Below are positions 1-8,158 of a stretch of DNA of 32,168 nt, in pieces. The notes under the pieces were generated by a model. The model saw only the letters and a program-made list of their open reading frames with translations, did no database searches and was not told where the DNA came from. Position 1 is the stretch's first letter; each line of letters starts with the position of its first letter. Source of the DNA: an uncultured Lachnospiraceae bacterium (GTDB lineage Bacteria > Bacillota > Clostridia > Lachnospirales > Lachnospiraceae); contig CAKRPI010000011.1 of NCBI GenBank assembly GCA_934376945.1, positions 1 through 32,168 on the forward strand, in the 5' to 3' direction. Position numbers and translations under genes: made by a program.

Positions 1-43
1 GTTCATACCCGTAGTGTCGAGAGTTCGAATCTCCCTTCCGCTA
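1..43 (+). tRNA. 3' end of a tRNA (partial, class II-like)
   Basis: The window opens inside a tRNA. A T-arm is visible at about 19-35 (GAGAG, loop TTCGAAT, CTCCC; one A-C mismatch), followed by a seven-base acceptor 3' strand TTCCGCT and discriminator A43. No CCA is encoded, as for the tRNA-Thr gene further on. The long segment before the T-arm suggests a class II tRNA (Leu or Ser); A73 slightly favours Leu. The anticodon is outside the window, so identity is unresolved. Confidence 0.6.
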
Positions 44-47
44 CTGC

Positions 48-77
48 AAAGCCCGCAATTAAGTTTGCGGGCTTTTA
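48..77 (+). terminator. Rho-independent terminator after the tRNA
   Basis: An 11-bp stem, AAAGCCCGCAA (48-58) with TTGCGGGCTTT (65-75) and a 6-nt loop, ends in a short T run. It lies four bases after the inferred tRNA 3' end and should terminate that transcript. Confidence 0.8.
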
Positions 78-125
78 TGTTACCCGAAAATAAATTGTTC
101 ACAGTTAACTGAAATTTCATGCAAT

Positions 126-193
126 TTAACCGAGTCAGGCAAGTCCCCTGCAGGGTTGCGCAGAGCAATAAGCAGTGGGTAGGGAGTTGCTTG
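126..193. repeat. Dispersed intergenic repeat, copy A
   Basis: This segment aligns with 18169-18236 with one or two single-base gaps. Over the first 55 bases about 44 are identical, including the blocks TTAACCGA, AAGTCC, GGTTGCG and AATAAGCAGTGGGT. Both copies are intergenic, in the same orientation, and are followed by a strong hairpin. The differences do not favour synonymous codon positions in any frame I compared, so coding conservation is not indicated. Its family is not recognised. Confidence 0.75.
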
Positions 194-223
194 TATCAGG
201 AGTGGTACAAGCAACTCCTGATA
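183..223 (+). promoter_or_regulatory. Strong hairpin with a competing alternative stem upstream of ispF
   Basis: Bases 183-198 pair with 203-218 to form a 16-bp stem (one U-G wobble) closed by the tetraloop GGAG. A competing 10-bp stem, TATCAGGAGT (194-203) with ACTCCTGATA (214-223), uses overlapping bases, so only one can form. No T run follows, so it is not a simple terminator. The ispF start lies about 70 bases downstream. A regulatory role is inference. Confidence 0.55.
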
Positions 224-291
224 AGCTGCAAAGCAGGATAGTTACTGGGAGCATTACAAGGATTCAGATACAGTCTGAGAGAAAGGCGGCA

Positions 292-876
292 ATGAAAATG
301 CGAATCGGGATGGGATACGATGTACACCGGCTGGTAGAAGGAAGAAAACTGATTCTCTGCGGGGTGGAAATACCATACGAAAAAGGACTGCTTGGACATT
401 CAGATGCAGATGTGGCGCTGCATGCAATTATGGATGCACTTCTCGGTGCGGCCGCATTAGGCGACATTGGAAAGCATTTTCCGGATACGGATCCGGCATA
501 TGAGGGTGCTTCCAGCATGAAGCTTCTGGAAGCAGTGAAAACGCTTCTGGATGAACACTGTTTTGTAATTGAAAACATAGATGCTACCATTATTGCACAG
601 CGCCCAAAGCTGCTTCCTTATATGGAAGAAATGAAAAAGAATGTGGCAGATGCGCTTGGACTGATACCGGATCGTGTGAATATCAAAGCGACAACGGAGG
701 AAGGACTTGGCTTTACCGGAAGCGGTGAGGGTATTTCTGCTCAGGCGGTATGCCTGCTGCAGCCGCTGATGGATATGGTGGCAGATTCCAGAATGTATGC
801 AGGTGCAGGCTGCCAGGGATGCGGTGGTTGTGCTCAAAACACAAAAGAAGCAGAAAGCAGCATAGAAAAGAATTGA
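292..876 (+). CDS. ispF: 2-C-methyl-D-erythritol 2,4-cyclodiphosphate synthase
   Basis: IspF converts CDP-ME 2-phosphate to MEcPP and releases CMP, in the cytosolic MEP route to isoprenoids. The 194-residue product opens with GMGYDVHRL, giving metal ligands Asp10 and His12, followed by [19 protein letters not shown] with His44, and the C-terminal family motif [15 protein letters not shown]. The reading frame extends upstream to 175, but the ATG at 292 fits the family N-terminus and has an AAAGGCGG ribosome site. The usual fold ends near residue 157. About 37 residues follow, with Cys174, Cys177 and Cys180 in a GCQGCGGC cluster, which is unusual for this enzyme. Its stop overlaps a possible promoter for cysS. 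Confidence 0.95.
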   Translation: MKMRIGMGYDVHRLVEGRKLILCGVEIPYEKGLLGHSDADVALHAIMDALLGAAALGDIGKHFPDTDPAYEGASSMKLLEAVKTLLDEHCFVIENIDATIIAQRPKLLPYMEEMKKNVADALGLIPDRVNIKATTEEGLGFTGSGEGISAQAVCLLQPLMDMVADSRMYAGAGCQGCGGCAQNTKEAESSIEKN

Positions 877-901
877 CAAAGACAGGGGATTTGCTTAGAC
901 T
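873..901 (+). promoter_or_regulatory. Candidate promoter upstream of cysS
   Basis: TTGACA at 873-878 overlaps the ispF stop codon. A 17-bp spacer follows, then TAGACT (896-901), a four-of-six match to the -10 consensus. The 86-bp gap to cysS is too short for a T-box, and no TGGNACCGCG sequence is present. Confidence 0.45.
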
Positions 902-962
902 AGACGTGTATTATCGGCCCTGTTCGGGCGTATGTTAAAAGGAAAGGACTGTAGAACAGAAA

Positions 963-2366
963 ATGAGGATTTTTAATACAGAAACAAAAAGAAAAGAAGA
1001 ATTTATTCCGCTTGAACCGGGAAAAGTACGGATGTACGTATGCGGACCTACTGTTTACAATTTTATTCATATTGGAAATGCACGCCCGATGATCGTGTTT
1101 GATACCGTGCGTCGGTATATGGAATATAAGGGATATGAAGTAAATTATGTGTCCAATTTTACAGATGTGGATGATAAGATCATTGCAAAGGCAAATGAGG
1201 AAGGCATAAGTGCACAGGAAATTTCTGAGCGCTATATCAAAGAATGCAAAAAAGATATGGAAGGCATGAACGTAAAGCCGGCTACGACACATCCGCTTGC
1301 GACGCAGGAAATTGACGGAATGATCGATATGATTCAGACTTTGATTGATAAGGGTTATGCTTACAATGTAGATGGCACGGTATATTTCCGGACCCGCCGT
1401 TTTAAAGATTATGGCAAGCTTTCCCATAAAAATCTGGATGATTTAAGAGCAGGAAACCGTTCTTTACTTGTAACGGGTGAGGATCAGAAGGAAGATCCGC
1501 TGGACTTTGTACTTTGGAAGCCGAAAAAGGAAGGTGAGCCATCCTGGCCGTCACCGTGGAGCGATGGTCGTCCGGGCTGGCACATCGAGTGCTCTGTTAT
1601 GTCCAAAAAATATCTTGGTGAACAAATTGATATTCATGCCGGCGGTGAAGATCTGATTTTCCCGCATCATGAAAACGAAATTGCGCAGAGTGAGTGCTGC
1701 AACGGAAAGATTTTTTCAAAGTACTGGATGCACAATGCATTTCTCAACATTGACAACAGAAAGATGTCCAAGTCTCTTGGAAATTTCTTTACGGTACGTG
1801 AGATTTCTGAAAAATACGATCTCCAGGTGCTTCGTTTCTTTATGCTGAATGCGCATTACAGAAGCCCGCTGAATTTCAGTGCAGAGCTGATGGAGTCCTC
1901 AAAGAATGCACTGGAGCGCATCCGCAATGCAGTGTCAAACTTAGATTTTCTGCAGTCAGGTGCACCGGAAGGAGAAATGACAGAGCAGGAAAAACAGGAT
2001 ATGCAGGTGGTTACCGGATATCAGGAGAAGTTTGAAGAAGCAATGGATGATGATTTTAATACGGCAGATGCGATTGCGGCTGTGTTTGAACTGGTAAAAT
2101 TTGCGAACAGCCATGCAGAGGGTGCAACAAAGGCTTTTATTACACTTCTTCATGATGAGATCGTACGTCTGTGTGATGTGCTCGGCATTATTGCGGAGGT
2201 AAAGGAAGAGCTTCTGGATACAGAGATTGAGCAGTTGATTGAGGAACGTCAGGCAGCACGGAAAGCGAAAAACTTTGCACGTGCGGATGAAATCAGAAAT
2301 GAACTTCTCGAAAAAGGAATCACGCTTCTCGATACGAGAGAAGGAGTAAAATGGAAAAGAGCATAA
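963..2366 (+). CDS. cysS: Cysteinyl-tRNA synthetase
   Basis: CysS charges tRNA-Cys with cysteine in the cytosol. The 467-residue product has the normal length. The N-terminal Rossmann domain begins with [19 protein letters not shown], which holds the first zinc-ligand Cys and the HIGH-type motif as HIGN. Further zinc ligands are seen in HIECSVMS and in the [15 protein letters not shown] block, and the KMSKS loop is intact as [11 protein letters not shown]. The C-terminal anticodon-binding region ends in the helical [17 protein letters not shown] segment typical of the family. The best ribosome site, AAAGGAAAGG, lies rather far (over 10 bases) from the ATG. The end overlaps mrnC by 16 bases, implying coupled translation. 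Confidence 0.97.
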   Translation: MRIFNTETKRKEEFIPLEPGKVRMYVCGPTVYNFIHIGNARPMIVFDTVRRYMEYKGYEVNYVSNFTDVDDKIIAKANEEGISAQEISERYIKECKKDMEGMNVKPATTHPLATQEIDGMIDMIQTLIDKGYAYNVDGTVYFRTRRFKDYGKLSHKNLDDLRAGNRSLLVTGEDQKEDPLDFVLWKPKKEGEPSWPSPWSDGRPGWHIECSVMSKKYLGEQIDIHAGGEDLIFPHHENEIAQSECCNGKIFSKYWMHNAFLNIDNRKMSKSLGNFFTVREISEKYDLQVLRFFMLNAHYRSPLNFSAELMESSKNALERIRNAVSNLDFLQSGAPEGEMTEQEKQDMQVVTGYQEKFEEAMDDDFNTADAIAAVFELVKFANSHAEGATKAFITLLHDEIVRLCDVLGIIAEVKEELLDTEIEQLIEERQAARKAKNFARADEIRNELLEKGITLLDTREGVKWKRA

Positions 2367-2809
2367 GATCCTTTGAGGACAGTGTTGATCAGGAATTCAA
2401 CCTGCCGGAAAAGGACTGGAAGCTGTACTCCCCGCTGACGCTTGCGTACATCGGGGATGCAGCATATGAGATGGTGGTCCGTACAATTTACGTGAAGAGA
2501 TCAAATATGCAGACGCAGAAACTGCATCAGAAAGTAACGTCATGCGTGAAAGCAAGGACGCAGGCGGAGATGATTCGGCTGCTTTTTCCGGAACTGACGG
2601 AGGAAGAGGCAGCAATTTATCGTCGCGGTCGTAATTCAAAGCCGCATACCAAAGCGAAAAATGCAAGTCTGGATGAATATTTGGAGGCGACCGGTTTTGA
2701 GGCTGTAATGGGATATCTTTATCTGAATCGTGAATTTGACCGGATGCAGACATTGATTCGCAGAGGAATGGAGCAGGTCTGTAAACTGCAGGTGCCGGAT
2801 CGGTCATAA
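2351..2809 (+). CDS. mrnC: Mini-ribonuclease III
   Basis: Mini-III is a dimeric RNase III-like enzyme without a double-stranded RNA-binding domain. In Bacillus it matures 23S rRNA. The 152-residue length fits. The catalytic signature is [10 protein letters not shown], with Asp36 and Glu40, and the family block [16 protein letters not shown] follows. The start lies inside the end of cysS, and the cysS-mrnC-rlmB order is a common Firmicutes arrangement that joins tRNA charging with 23S rRNA processing and methylation. Confidence 0.93.
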   Translation: MEKSIRSFEDSVDQEFNLPEKDWKLYSPLTLAYIGDAAYEMVVRTIYVKRSNMQTQKLHQKVTSCVKARTQAEMIRLLFPELTEEEAAIYRRGRNSKPHTKAKNASLDEYLEATGFEAVMGYLYLNREFDRMQTLIRRGMEQVCKLQVPDRS

Positions 2810-2885
2810 AGATATTTTTGTGATTTTGCGTTTTAGAGAAAACAGATTCGGACAAATGAGAATGGAAAAGGATGGTTAATATAGC

Positions 2886-3905
2886 ATGAGCAGAAATGAC
2901 AGGGAAAATCCGGCGAGAAGAGAGGGAACCGAGCGCCGTCACGGAGTGGGTGGTACGCGCAATCATACAGACCGCCGCGGCGGAAACCGGGAAGAGCAGG
3001 GACGTTACAGAGAAGAAAATGGCAGAGGTTACGGCGCATCGGGACGTGGCAGGGAAGACAGAGGAAGAGGAAATGGATTTTCTGAGCATCGCCGGGAGGA
3101 GCGTCGTCCGTATGCAAGAGGGGAAAGAGCAGAAGTGCCAGGTGGTACGCAGATGGAAGAATTACGGGAAGATAGCCGTATCGTAGAAGGACGGAATGCA
3201 GTGCTTGAAGCGTTTCGCTCTGGAAAGACAATCGACCGGTTGATGATCCAGGACGGAAGCCAGGACGGACCGATGCAGACAATCCGCCGCGAAGCAAAGA
3301 AGCATGGCACGGTTGTTGATTTTGTGAGCAGAGACCGCCTGGATCAGATTTCACCAACCGGTGTGCATCAGGGCGTCATTGCTTATACGGCAGCTTATGA
3401 GTACGCTGAGGTAGAGGATATTCTGGCGAAGGCAAAGGAAAAGGGAGAACCGCCGTTTTTGATTCTGCTCGATGATATTGAGGATCCCCACAATCTGGGG
3501 GCGATCATCCGTACTGCAAATCTTGCAGGAGCGCATGGCGTGATCATTCCGAAGCGCAGAGCGGTCGGACTGACAGCAACGGTTGCGCGGACTTCAGCGG
3601 GGGCGCTGAACTATACACCGGTAGCACGCGTAACAAATATTGGTGCAACGATAGAAGAATTGAAAAAAGAAGGAATCTGGTTTGTGTGCGCAGATATGGA
3701 TGGTGAGGTAATGTATCGCCAGAATCTGACCGGACCGATTGGTCTTGTAATCGGAAATGAAGGAGAAGGGGTAAGTCGTCTGGTAAAGGAAAAATGTGAT
3801 TTTACTGCATCCATTCCGATGAAGGGAGATATCGACTCACTGAATGCATCGGTTGCAACTGGTATTCTTGCATATGAGATCGTGCGTCAGAGAATGAACT
3901 CCTGA
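2886..3905 (+). CDS. rlmB: 23S rRNA 2'-O-methyltransferase, TrmH/SpoU family, with an Arg/Gly-rich N-terminal tail
   Basis: This SPOUT methyltransferase probably methylates the ribose of G2251 in 23S rRNA, or a nearby site. From about residue 98 the usual layout is seen: substrate-binding domain (IVEGRNAVLEAF), then the knotted catalytic domain with DDIEDPHNLGAIIRTA, the SAM-site motif IGNEGEGVSRL and the final SLNASVATGILAYEIVR. The first roughly 90 residues are low-complexity, dominated by Arg, Gly, Glu and Asn with several RGG/GRG steps, and are probably disordered. That tail makes the protein (339 residues) longer than the usual 240-250. The ribosome site AAAGGATGG precedes the ATG by about 10 bases. 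Confidence 0.93.
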   Translation: MSRNDRENPARREGTERRHGVGGTRNHTDRRGGNREEQGRYREENGRGYGASGRGREDRGRGNGFSEHRREERRPYARGERAEVPGGTQMEELREDSRIVEGRNAVLEAFRSGKTIDRLMIQDGSQDGPMQTIRREAKKHGTVVDFVSRDRLDQISPTGVHQGVIAYTAAYEYAEVEDILAKAKEKGEPPFLILLDDIEDPHNLGAIIRTANLAGAHGVIIPKRRAVGLTATVARTSAGALNYTPVARVTNIGATIEELKKEGIWFVCADMDGEVMYRQNLTGPIGLVIGNEGEGVSRLVKEKCDFTASIPMKGDIDSLNASVATGILAYEIVRQRMNS

Positions 3906-3946
3906 CGTTTTTCCGGGACTTGGAGCGTGTATAGAAGGAAAAGAAA

Positions 3947-5353
3947 ATGAAAATAAAAAAAGAAGCATGGAAACAGGTAACGGATCGGATCGGTGCACAT
4001 ATGACGGCCTCACAGATCATGGTGGCAGGCTTTGCAATTCTGATTTTTGCAGGTGGCTTCCTGCTTTCCATGCCGCTTTGTAATGCGGACGGAAAGTGGC
4101 TGAATTTTATGGATGCTTTGTTCACCGCGTGTTCGGCGGTCTGCGTGACCGGTCTGGTGACAATTATTCCGGCATCACAGTTTACACTGATCGGAAAGCT
4201 GATCCTGCTTCTTCTGATTCAGCTTGGCGGCCTCGGCATTATTGCATGTACGATGGGCGCCTTTCTTATTTTGAAGAAGCAGATCACGATTCGCAGCAGG
4301 GTTATGATTCAGGACAGCTACGATCTGCATACAATGAGCGGTGTGGTTGCGATGCTGCGCTACGTACTGCATGGTACCTTTTTTGTGGAGGGAATCGGGG
4401 CGGTACTGTATGCAATTGCTTTCATACCGGAATATGGTGTGGGACGCGGAGTATGGTATGGTATTTTTCATGCTGTATCGGCGTTTTGTAACGCGGGAAT
4501 CGATATTCTCGGCGCGGACAGCCTGGAGCGTTATCAGACGGATCCATATATGAATCTTGTTACAATTCTGCTGATCATTGTCAGCGGTCTTGGCTTTCTG
4601 GTATGGAGAGATCTGACGCTGACGGCGAAGCGGATTGTGAAAAGGGAATACCGGATCGGACGCGCACTGCAGAAAATGCGGCTTCATACGAAGCTGGCGC
4701 TGTCTATGACGGCGTTTTTGTTGATTGTGGGAACCGTGGCAATCTTTGGGATGGAATACAGCAATCCGCGGACAATCGGAAGTTTGACGCTTGGACAGAA
4801 ATGGCTGGCATCGTTGTTTCAGGCGGTGACAACGCGTACAGCCGGATTTTTTACGATTCCGCAGGATCATTTTCTGCCGCAGTCGCAGCTGCTTTCCTGC
4901 ATGCTGATGTTTATCGGCGGCTGTCCGGGCGGAACGGCAGGCGGTGTAAAGACAACGACGGTTGCAATTCTGGCGGCGACCTGCTGGTCGGTGCTGAAAG
5001 GCTCGGAGGATACGGAGTGCTTTCGCAGAAAGCTTCTTCCGGTCAATATCAGAACAGGCTTTTCGGTGGCGGCTGTTTCATTTCTGGCGGTACTGTGCGG
5101 TACAATGGCGATTTTGATTCTGGAGCATACCGGAGTGATGGAAGCACTGTATGAGGTTGTTTCTGCAACGGGAACGGTAGGACTGACCGCAGGGCTGACG
5201 CCGTCTTTGGGAGCAGGCGGAAAATGTGTCATCATTTTTCTGATGTACATGGGACGTTTGAGTCCGGTGACACTGGCACTTTTATTTGCAGGCAAGATGG
5301 GAAAACGTGGCCGTGGCCGAAAGCTTCCGGAAGAACGGATTATGGTAGGATAA
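3947..5353 (+). CDS. ktrB: Ktr/Trk-type potassium uptake channel subunit
   Basis: A membrane protein of 468 residues from the TrkH/KtrB superfamily, conducting K+ (often Na+-dependent) into the cell. Four membrane-pore-membrane repeats are visible from their selectivity filters: SAVCVTGLVT near residue 68, AVSAFCNAGID, TTRTAGFFTI and SATGTVGLTAG. The length and the N-terminal FLLSMPLCNADGKWLNFMDALFTA block match KtrB rather than the longer TrkH. It starts 41 bases after rlmB with an AAGGAAAAG ribosome site and is followed by its gating partner ktrA. No c-di-AMP riboswitch is visible in the short gap. Confidence 0.93.
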   Translation: MKIKKEAWKQVTDRIGAHMTASQIMVAGFAILIFAGGFLLSMPLCNADGKWLNFMDALFTACSAVCVTGLVTIIPASQFTLIGKLILLLLIQLGGLGIIACTMGAFLILKKQITIRSRVMIQDSYDLHTMSGVVAMLRYVLHGTFFVEGIGAVLYAIAFIPEYGVGRGVWYGIFHAVSAFCNAGIDILGADSLERYQTDPYMNLVTILLIIVSGLGFLVWRDLTLTAKRIVKREYRIGRALQKMRLHTKLALSMTAFLLIVGTVAIFGMEYSNPRTIGSLTLGQKWLASLFQAVTTRTAGFFTIPQDHFLPQSQLLSCMLMFIGGCPGGTAGGVKTTTVAILAATCWSVLKGSEDTECFRRKLLPVNIRTGFSVAAVSFLAVLCGTMAILILEHTGVMEALYEVVSATGTVGLTAGLTPSLGAGGKCVIIFLMYMGRLSPVTLALLFAGKMGKRGRGRKLPEERIMVG

Positions 5354-5435
5354 GATACAGCGAAACCGTAATGAGCCTGTGTGGAGACGGCAAATAAAAA
5401 GCAGCAATCACCGGGCAGAGAAAGAAGGGCAAAAC

Positions 5436-6083
5436 ATGAAAAAACAGTATGTGGTATTCGGAGTGGGACGTTTTGGGAAAAGTGTGGCACTGACTCTGCA
5501 GAGCCGTGGCTGTGAAGTGATTGTGGTGGACAATGATCCGGAAGCAATCGAAGATATTGCGGATGATGTCAGCTATGCGATCTGCGCAAACGTGGAGGAT
5601 CCGGATATTTTTAAGGATCTCGGCATGAAAAATCTGGACGGAGCGATCGTGGCGGTGACAGAAAGCTTGGAAGCGAGCATTGTGACGACCATGATGTGCC
5701 ACGAGATGGGAATTCCGCGGATACTTGCAAAAGCAAAAAATCAAATGCATGAGAAAATTCTGCGAAGCGTAGGTGCAACGAAGGTGATTTATCCGGAAGC
5801 AGAAATGGGGAAAAGAGTGGCGCAGTATCTTGTGGCTGATAATTTTGCGGACTGGATTGAACTTTCTTCAAAGTACAGTCTGGTGGAAATGAAAGTACCG
5901 TCTGATTGGAAAAATCATACGCTGCAGGAGCTGCAGATCCGCGAAAAATATAAGCTGAATGTAATCGGTATTCGCAAAAAGGATGTGCTCGAGGTAACGA
6001 TCGATCCGAAGCGCAGACTGGACGGAGACATGGTTCTGATCGTAGTCGGAGAAAATGAAGCATTAAAACAGTTTCAGGACTGA
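5436..6083 (+). CDS. ktrA: Ktr potassium uptake regulatory subunit (RCK domain)
   Basis: KtrA forms a cytosolic octameric ring that gates KtrB in response to nucleotides. In Firmicutes its C-terminal domain also binds c-di-AMP. The 215 residues contain an RCK_N Rossmann domain with the nucleotide motif VFGVGRFGKSVA and the acidic end of strand 2 in VIVVDND, then an RCK_C domain from about residue 135. The frame is open from 5379, but the ATG at 5436 directly precedes KKQYVVFGVG and has an AGAAGGG site. It is 82 bases downstream of ktrB. The next gene begins 11 bases after its stop. Confidence 0.94.
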   Translation: MKKQYVVFGVGRFGKSVALTLQSRGCEVIVVDNDPEAIEDIADDVSYAICANVEDPDIFKDLGMKNLDGAIVAVTESLEASIVTTMMCHEMGIPRILAKAKNQMHEKILRSVGATKVIYPEAEMGKRVAQYLVADNFADWIELSSKYSLVEMKVPSDWKNHTLQELQIREKYKLNVIGIRKKDVLEVTIDPKRRLDGDMVLIVVGENEALKQFQD

Positions 6084-6094
6084 AGGTGACAGGT

Positions 6095-7195
6095 ATGAAA
6101 TCAAACCTGATGAATTATCTGAGGGAATATCGGAATATAAGTTTTGGGGAGCATCCATTTTCAGAGGTGGATGCTCTGTTGCTATCTAATTTATCTTATT
6201 TAAAAATGGACGGAATTGTTCCGGGTTTCCGGAAAGGAGAAGGGATCGGGTTCGATCGGTTATTGCAGTATCCGATCGCAGAGCATTTGTTTTCTGATCC
6301 GGTCTATGGTGAGGATTATCGGAAGATCATTGCGCTGATGAGTGGAAGCAGACGATATGGGAAGCTTCAGTTTGCTTATTTTACACAGTATCACAGCACA
6401 GATCGGGAAACGCAGTTTGCGGCAGTGACGTTTTTCCTTGGAAAAACAAGTGTTTTTCTGTCATTCCGAGGTACCGATGAAACGTTGGTAGGCTGGAAAG
6501 AGGATTTCAATATGGCTTATATGAAATCAGTGCCGTCACAGCGCCTGGCGCTCTCCTATCTGAAAGGTGTCGTGCGCTATGTGGAACGTGATCTGGCCGG
6601 AACAGGAAAAAAACCGCGTATTCTTCTTGGTGGACATTCCAAGGGAGGAAGCCTGGCGCTGTATGCAGCTGCAAATGCGCCGGATAGCGTGCAGCGCTGC
6701 ATCAGAAGAATTTACAGCTTTGACGGACCGGGTTTACAGAAAAGCTTCTATAAAAAAGAAGGATTTCATCGGATCGAAGACCGCTTCTGTAAAATTGTGC
6801 CGGAGCAGTCTCTGATTGGCATGCTGTTTTCCTGTGATCGTAAATACCGCGTCGTATGCAGCTACCGTCAGGGCATTGTACAGCATGATCTGATGCAGTG
6901 GAAGATCCAAAATGGAAGGTTTGTATATCGAAAGGAAGTCTGCCGCGGAAGCAGCGAGAAATCAAAAAAACTGAACGAATGGATGGAGTCCATGCCGCGT
7001 GAGCAGGTTGTGATGTTTGTCGAGACGTTGTATCGTCTGATCAGAAGCGCGAAGATCGAGACAGTTTATGAGTTTATGAAAATGCCGGTAAAGGTCCTGC
7101 ATATTGCGCTGAGGGAGCTTTACCGTCTGGACAAGCAGTCTCGGAAGACGTTTTTGCGGATTCTCCGGGAATTGCTGCGATACATCAGAAAATAG
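6095..7195 (+). CDS. Mbeg1-like (DUF2974-type) alpha/beta hydrolase
   Basis: A 366-residue soluble protein resembling the Mbeg1-like/DUF2974 lipase-related family common in Clostridia; the substrate is unknown. The hydrolase fold is shown by FLSFRGTDET at about residues 121-130 and the nucleophile elbow GGHSKGGSLALYAAA with Ser172. The acid and histidine of the triad cannot be assigned with certainty, though FDGPG near 209 marks the usual following strand. The C-terminal 90 residues are basic and helical. A GTG at 6086 is in frame, but the ATG at 6095 is preceded by AAGGTG overlapping the ktrA stop, so it is preferred. The link to KtrAB is positional only. Confidence 0.8.
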   Translation: MKSNLMNYLREYRNISFGEHPFSEVDALLLSNLSYLKMDGIVPGFRKGEGIGFDRLLQYPIAEHLFSDPVYGEDYRKIIALMSGSRRYGKLQFAYFTQYHSTDRETQFAAVTFFLGKTSVFLSFRGTDETLVGWKEDFNMAYMKSVPSQRLALSYLKGVVRYVERDLAGTGKKPRILLGGHSKGGSLALYAAANAPDSVQRCIRRIYSFDGPGLQKSFYKKEGFHRIEDRFCKIVPEQSLIGMLFSCDRKYRVVCSYRQGIVQHDLMQWKIQNGRFVYRKEVCRGSSEKSKKLNEWMESMPREQVVMFVETLYRLIRSAKIETVYEFMKMPVKVLHIALRELYRLDKQSRKTFLRILRELLRYIRK

Positions 7196-7232
7196 AAAAT
7201 ACGTAGGATCAAAACTGCGATACATCAGAAAA
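7175..7232. repeat. 18-bp direct repeat spanning the end of the hydrolase gene
   Basis: CTGCGATACATCAGAAAA occurs exactly at 7175-7192, encoding the last residues of the hydrolase, and again at 7215-7232 in the gap after it. The 40-bp offset suggests a small local duplication. Confidence 0.85.
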
Positions 7233-7303
7233 GCAGAAAACAGAAATGGTAAAAACTGTGGTACGCGTATGAAGAAAAATTGTCAGGAAAAAGAGGAATT
7301 GAT

Positions 7304-7915
7304 ATGAAGAATTATGGAAAAGATTATAAGAAGACAGAAAATGGATACGAGTATGTCGGGGCGTGGTATGAAACAGCGCTTTCAGCAGAAGAACTGAAAA
7401 AAGCAGCCGGACAGTTCGGGGCAAAGCTCCTTGCATCCTGCATTCTGCTGGCCGGTGGTCTTTCTGTAAATAATATAGGAAGCCATACGTTCTGGGTGCT
7501 GATTCCGTATGCGTCAATCATTTTGAGCATGATTTACGGCTGGATGGGATGTGCGGCAATGTATGAGACTGCGCAGCGTAAAAAAACAGAATCCGGAAAG
7601 CGAAGCAAGGCAGAGGCCCAGCCTGTTGTAGTGCCTGCAGGGGAGGAGCATGCGTCTCACCTGCACAGGGCAGAGTATGAGAAGGCATTTCGCCGGCCTT
7701 TGCGCTGTGGAATCGCTGCAGCAGTACTTGCCTGGATTTCATTTGCAGCAGACATCGTGATTGTGATTGCATACAAGGAGCAGGCTGTATGGCCAGTGGA
7801 AGCTTTTTTTGCGGCAGATACGCTTGCACTGTGTATACTCGGCATCTGGATGGCAGTAAACGCATGGAAGCTGCATGGAAGTGTGCGCATGACGGTACTG
7901 GCAGAAGAACCATAA
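7304..7915 (+). CDS. Uncharacterised four-helix membrane protein
   Basis: A 203-residue protein of unknown function. Two hydrophobic pairs are visible: about residues 44-60 and 65-85 (KLLASCILLAGGLSV, then WVLIPYASIILSMIYGW), and about 137-158 and 170-190 near the C-terminus. A charged linker of about 45 residues separates them. This suggests four membrane spans with a cytosolic loop. The frame opens at TTG 7280, but the ATG at 7304 has a good AAGAGGAA site seven bases upstream. It lies between the hydrolase gene and the oppA1 promoter, and its partner or substrate cannot be inferred. Confidence 0.75.
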   Translation: MKNYGKDYKKTENGYEYVGAWYETALSAEELKKAAGQFGAKLLASCILLAGGLSVNNIGSHTFWVLIPYASIILSMIYGWMGCAAMYETAQRKKTESGKRSKAEAQPVVVPAGEEHASHLHRAEYEKAFRRPLRCGIAAAVLAWISFAADIVIVIAYKEQAVWPVEAFFAADTLALCILGIWMAVNAWKLHGSVRMTVLAEEP

Positions 7916-8158
7916 AAGATATGTTGCATAAAACAAAAACCGATAAAGAAAGAAAAATTGTTATTTTACAGGAAAAATATGGAAATCCTTGGAATATAAA
8001 GAAAAAAATGCATGATTTGCAGCAGAAAAAATACGCAAAAAAAATAAAAAAAGATAAATTGGTGATATTGCCAATTGAAAAAAAAAAAATAAATGGTAAT
8101 ATGGAATAACTGCTGTATTTATCTAGCTGGCGGGAAATGAATTAAAGGAGGATATTTC
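7916..8158 (+). promoter_or_regulatory. AT-rich promoter region of the first opp operon
   Basis: This gap is very A-rich. TTGAAA (8075-8080), a 16-bp spacer and an extended -10, TGGTAATAT (8094-8102), form a good sigma-A promoter, giving a leader of about 50 bases. An inverted repeat, AATTGG (8057-8062) with CCAATT (8071-8076), touches the -35 box and could be an operator. A consensus AAAGGAGG at about 8144-8151 precedes the oppA1 ATG. No terminator for the upstream gene was seen. Confidence 0.7.

Noticed and set aside
877..962. T-box or riboswitch upstream of cysS
   Set aside because: The gap is too short, lacks TGGNACCGCG, and holds only a small GGCCC/GGGC-type hairpin.
2397..3089. Long antisense frames opposite mrnC and rlmB
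   Set aside because: They mirror real genes on the + strand, have no family resemblance and low-complexity composition.
7304..7915. Assigning the four-helix membrane protein to the Ktr or Opp system
   Set aside because: Only position links them; it has no motif of either system and the opp promoter lies after it.
7921..8109. 62-codon Lys-rich ORF before oppA1
   Set aside because: It lies in a very A-rich promoter region, has no good ribosome site and its end overlaps the likely -10 box; composition alone explains it.
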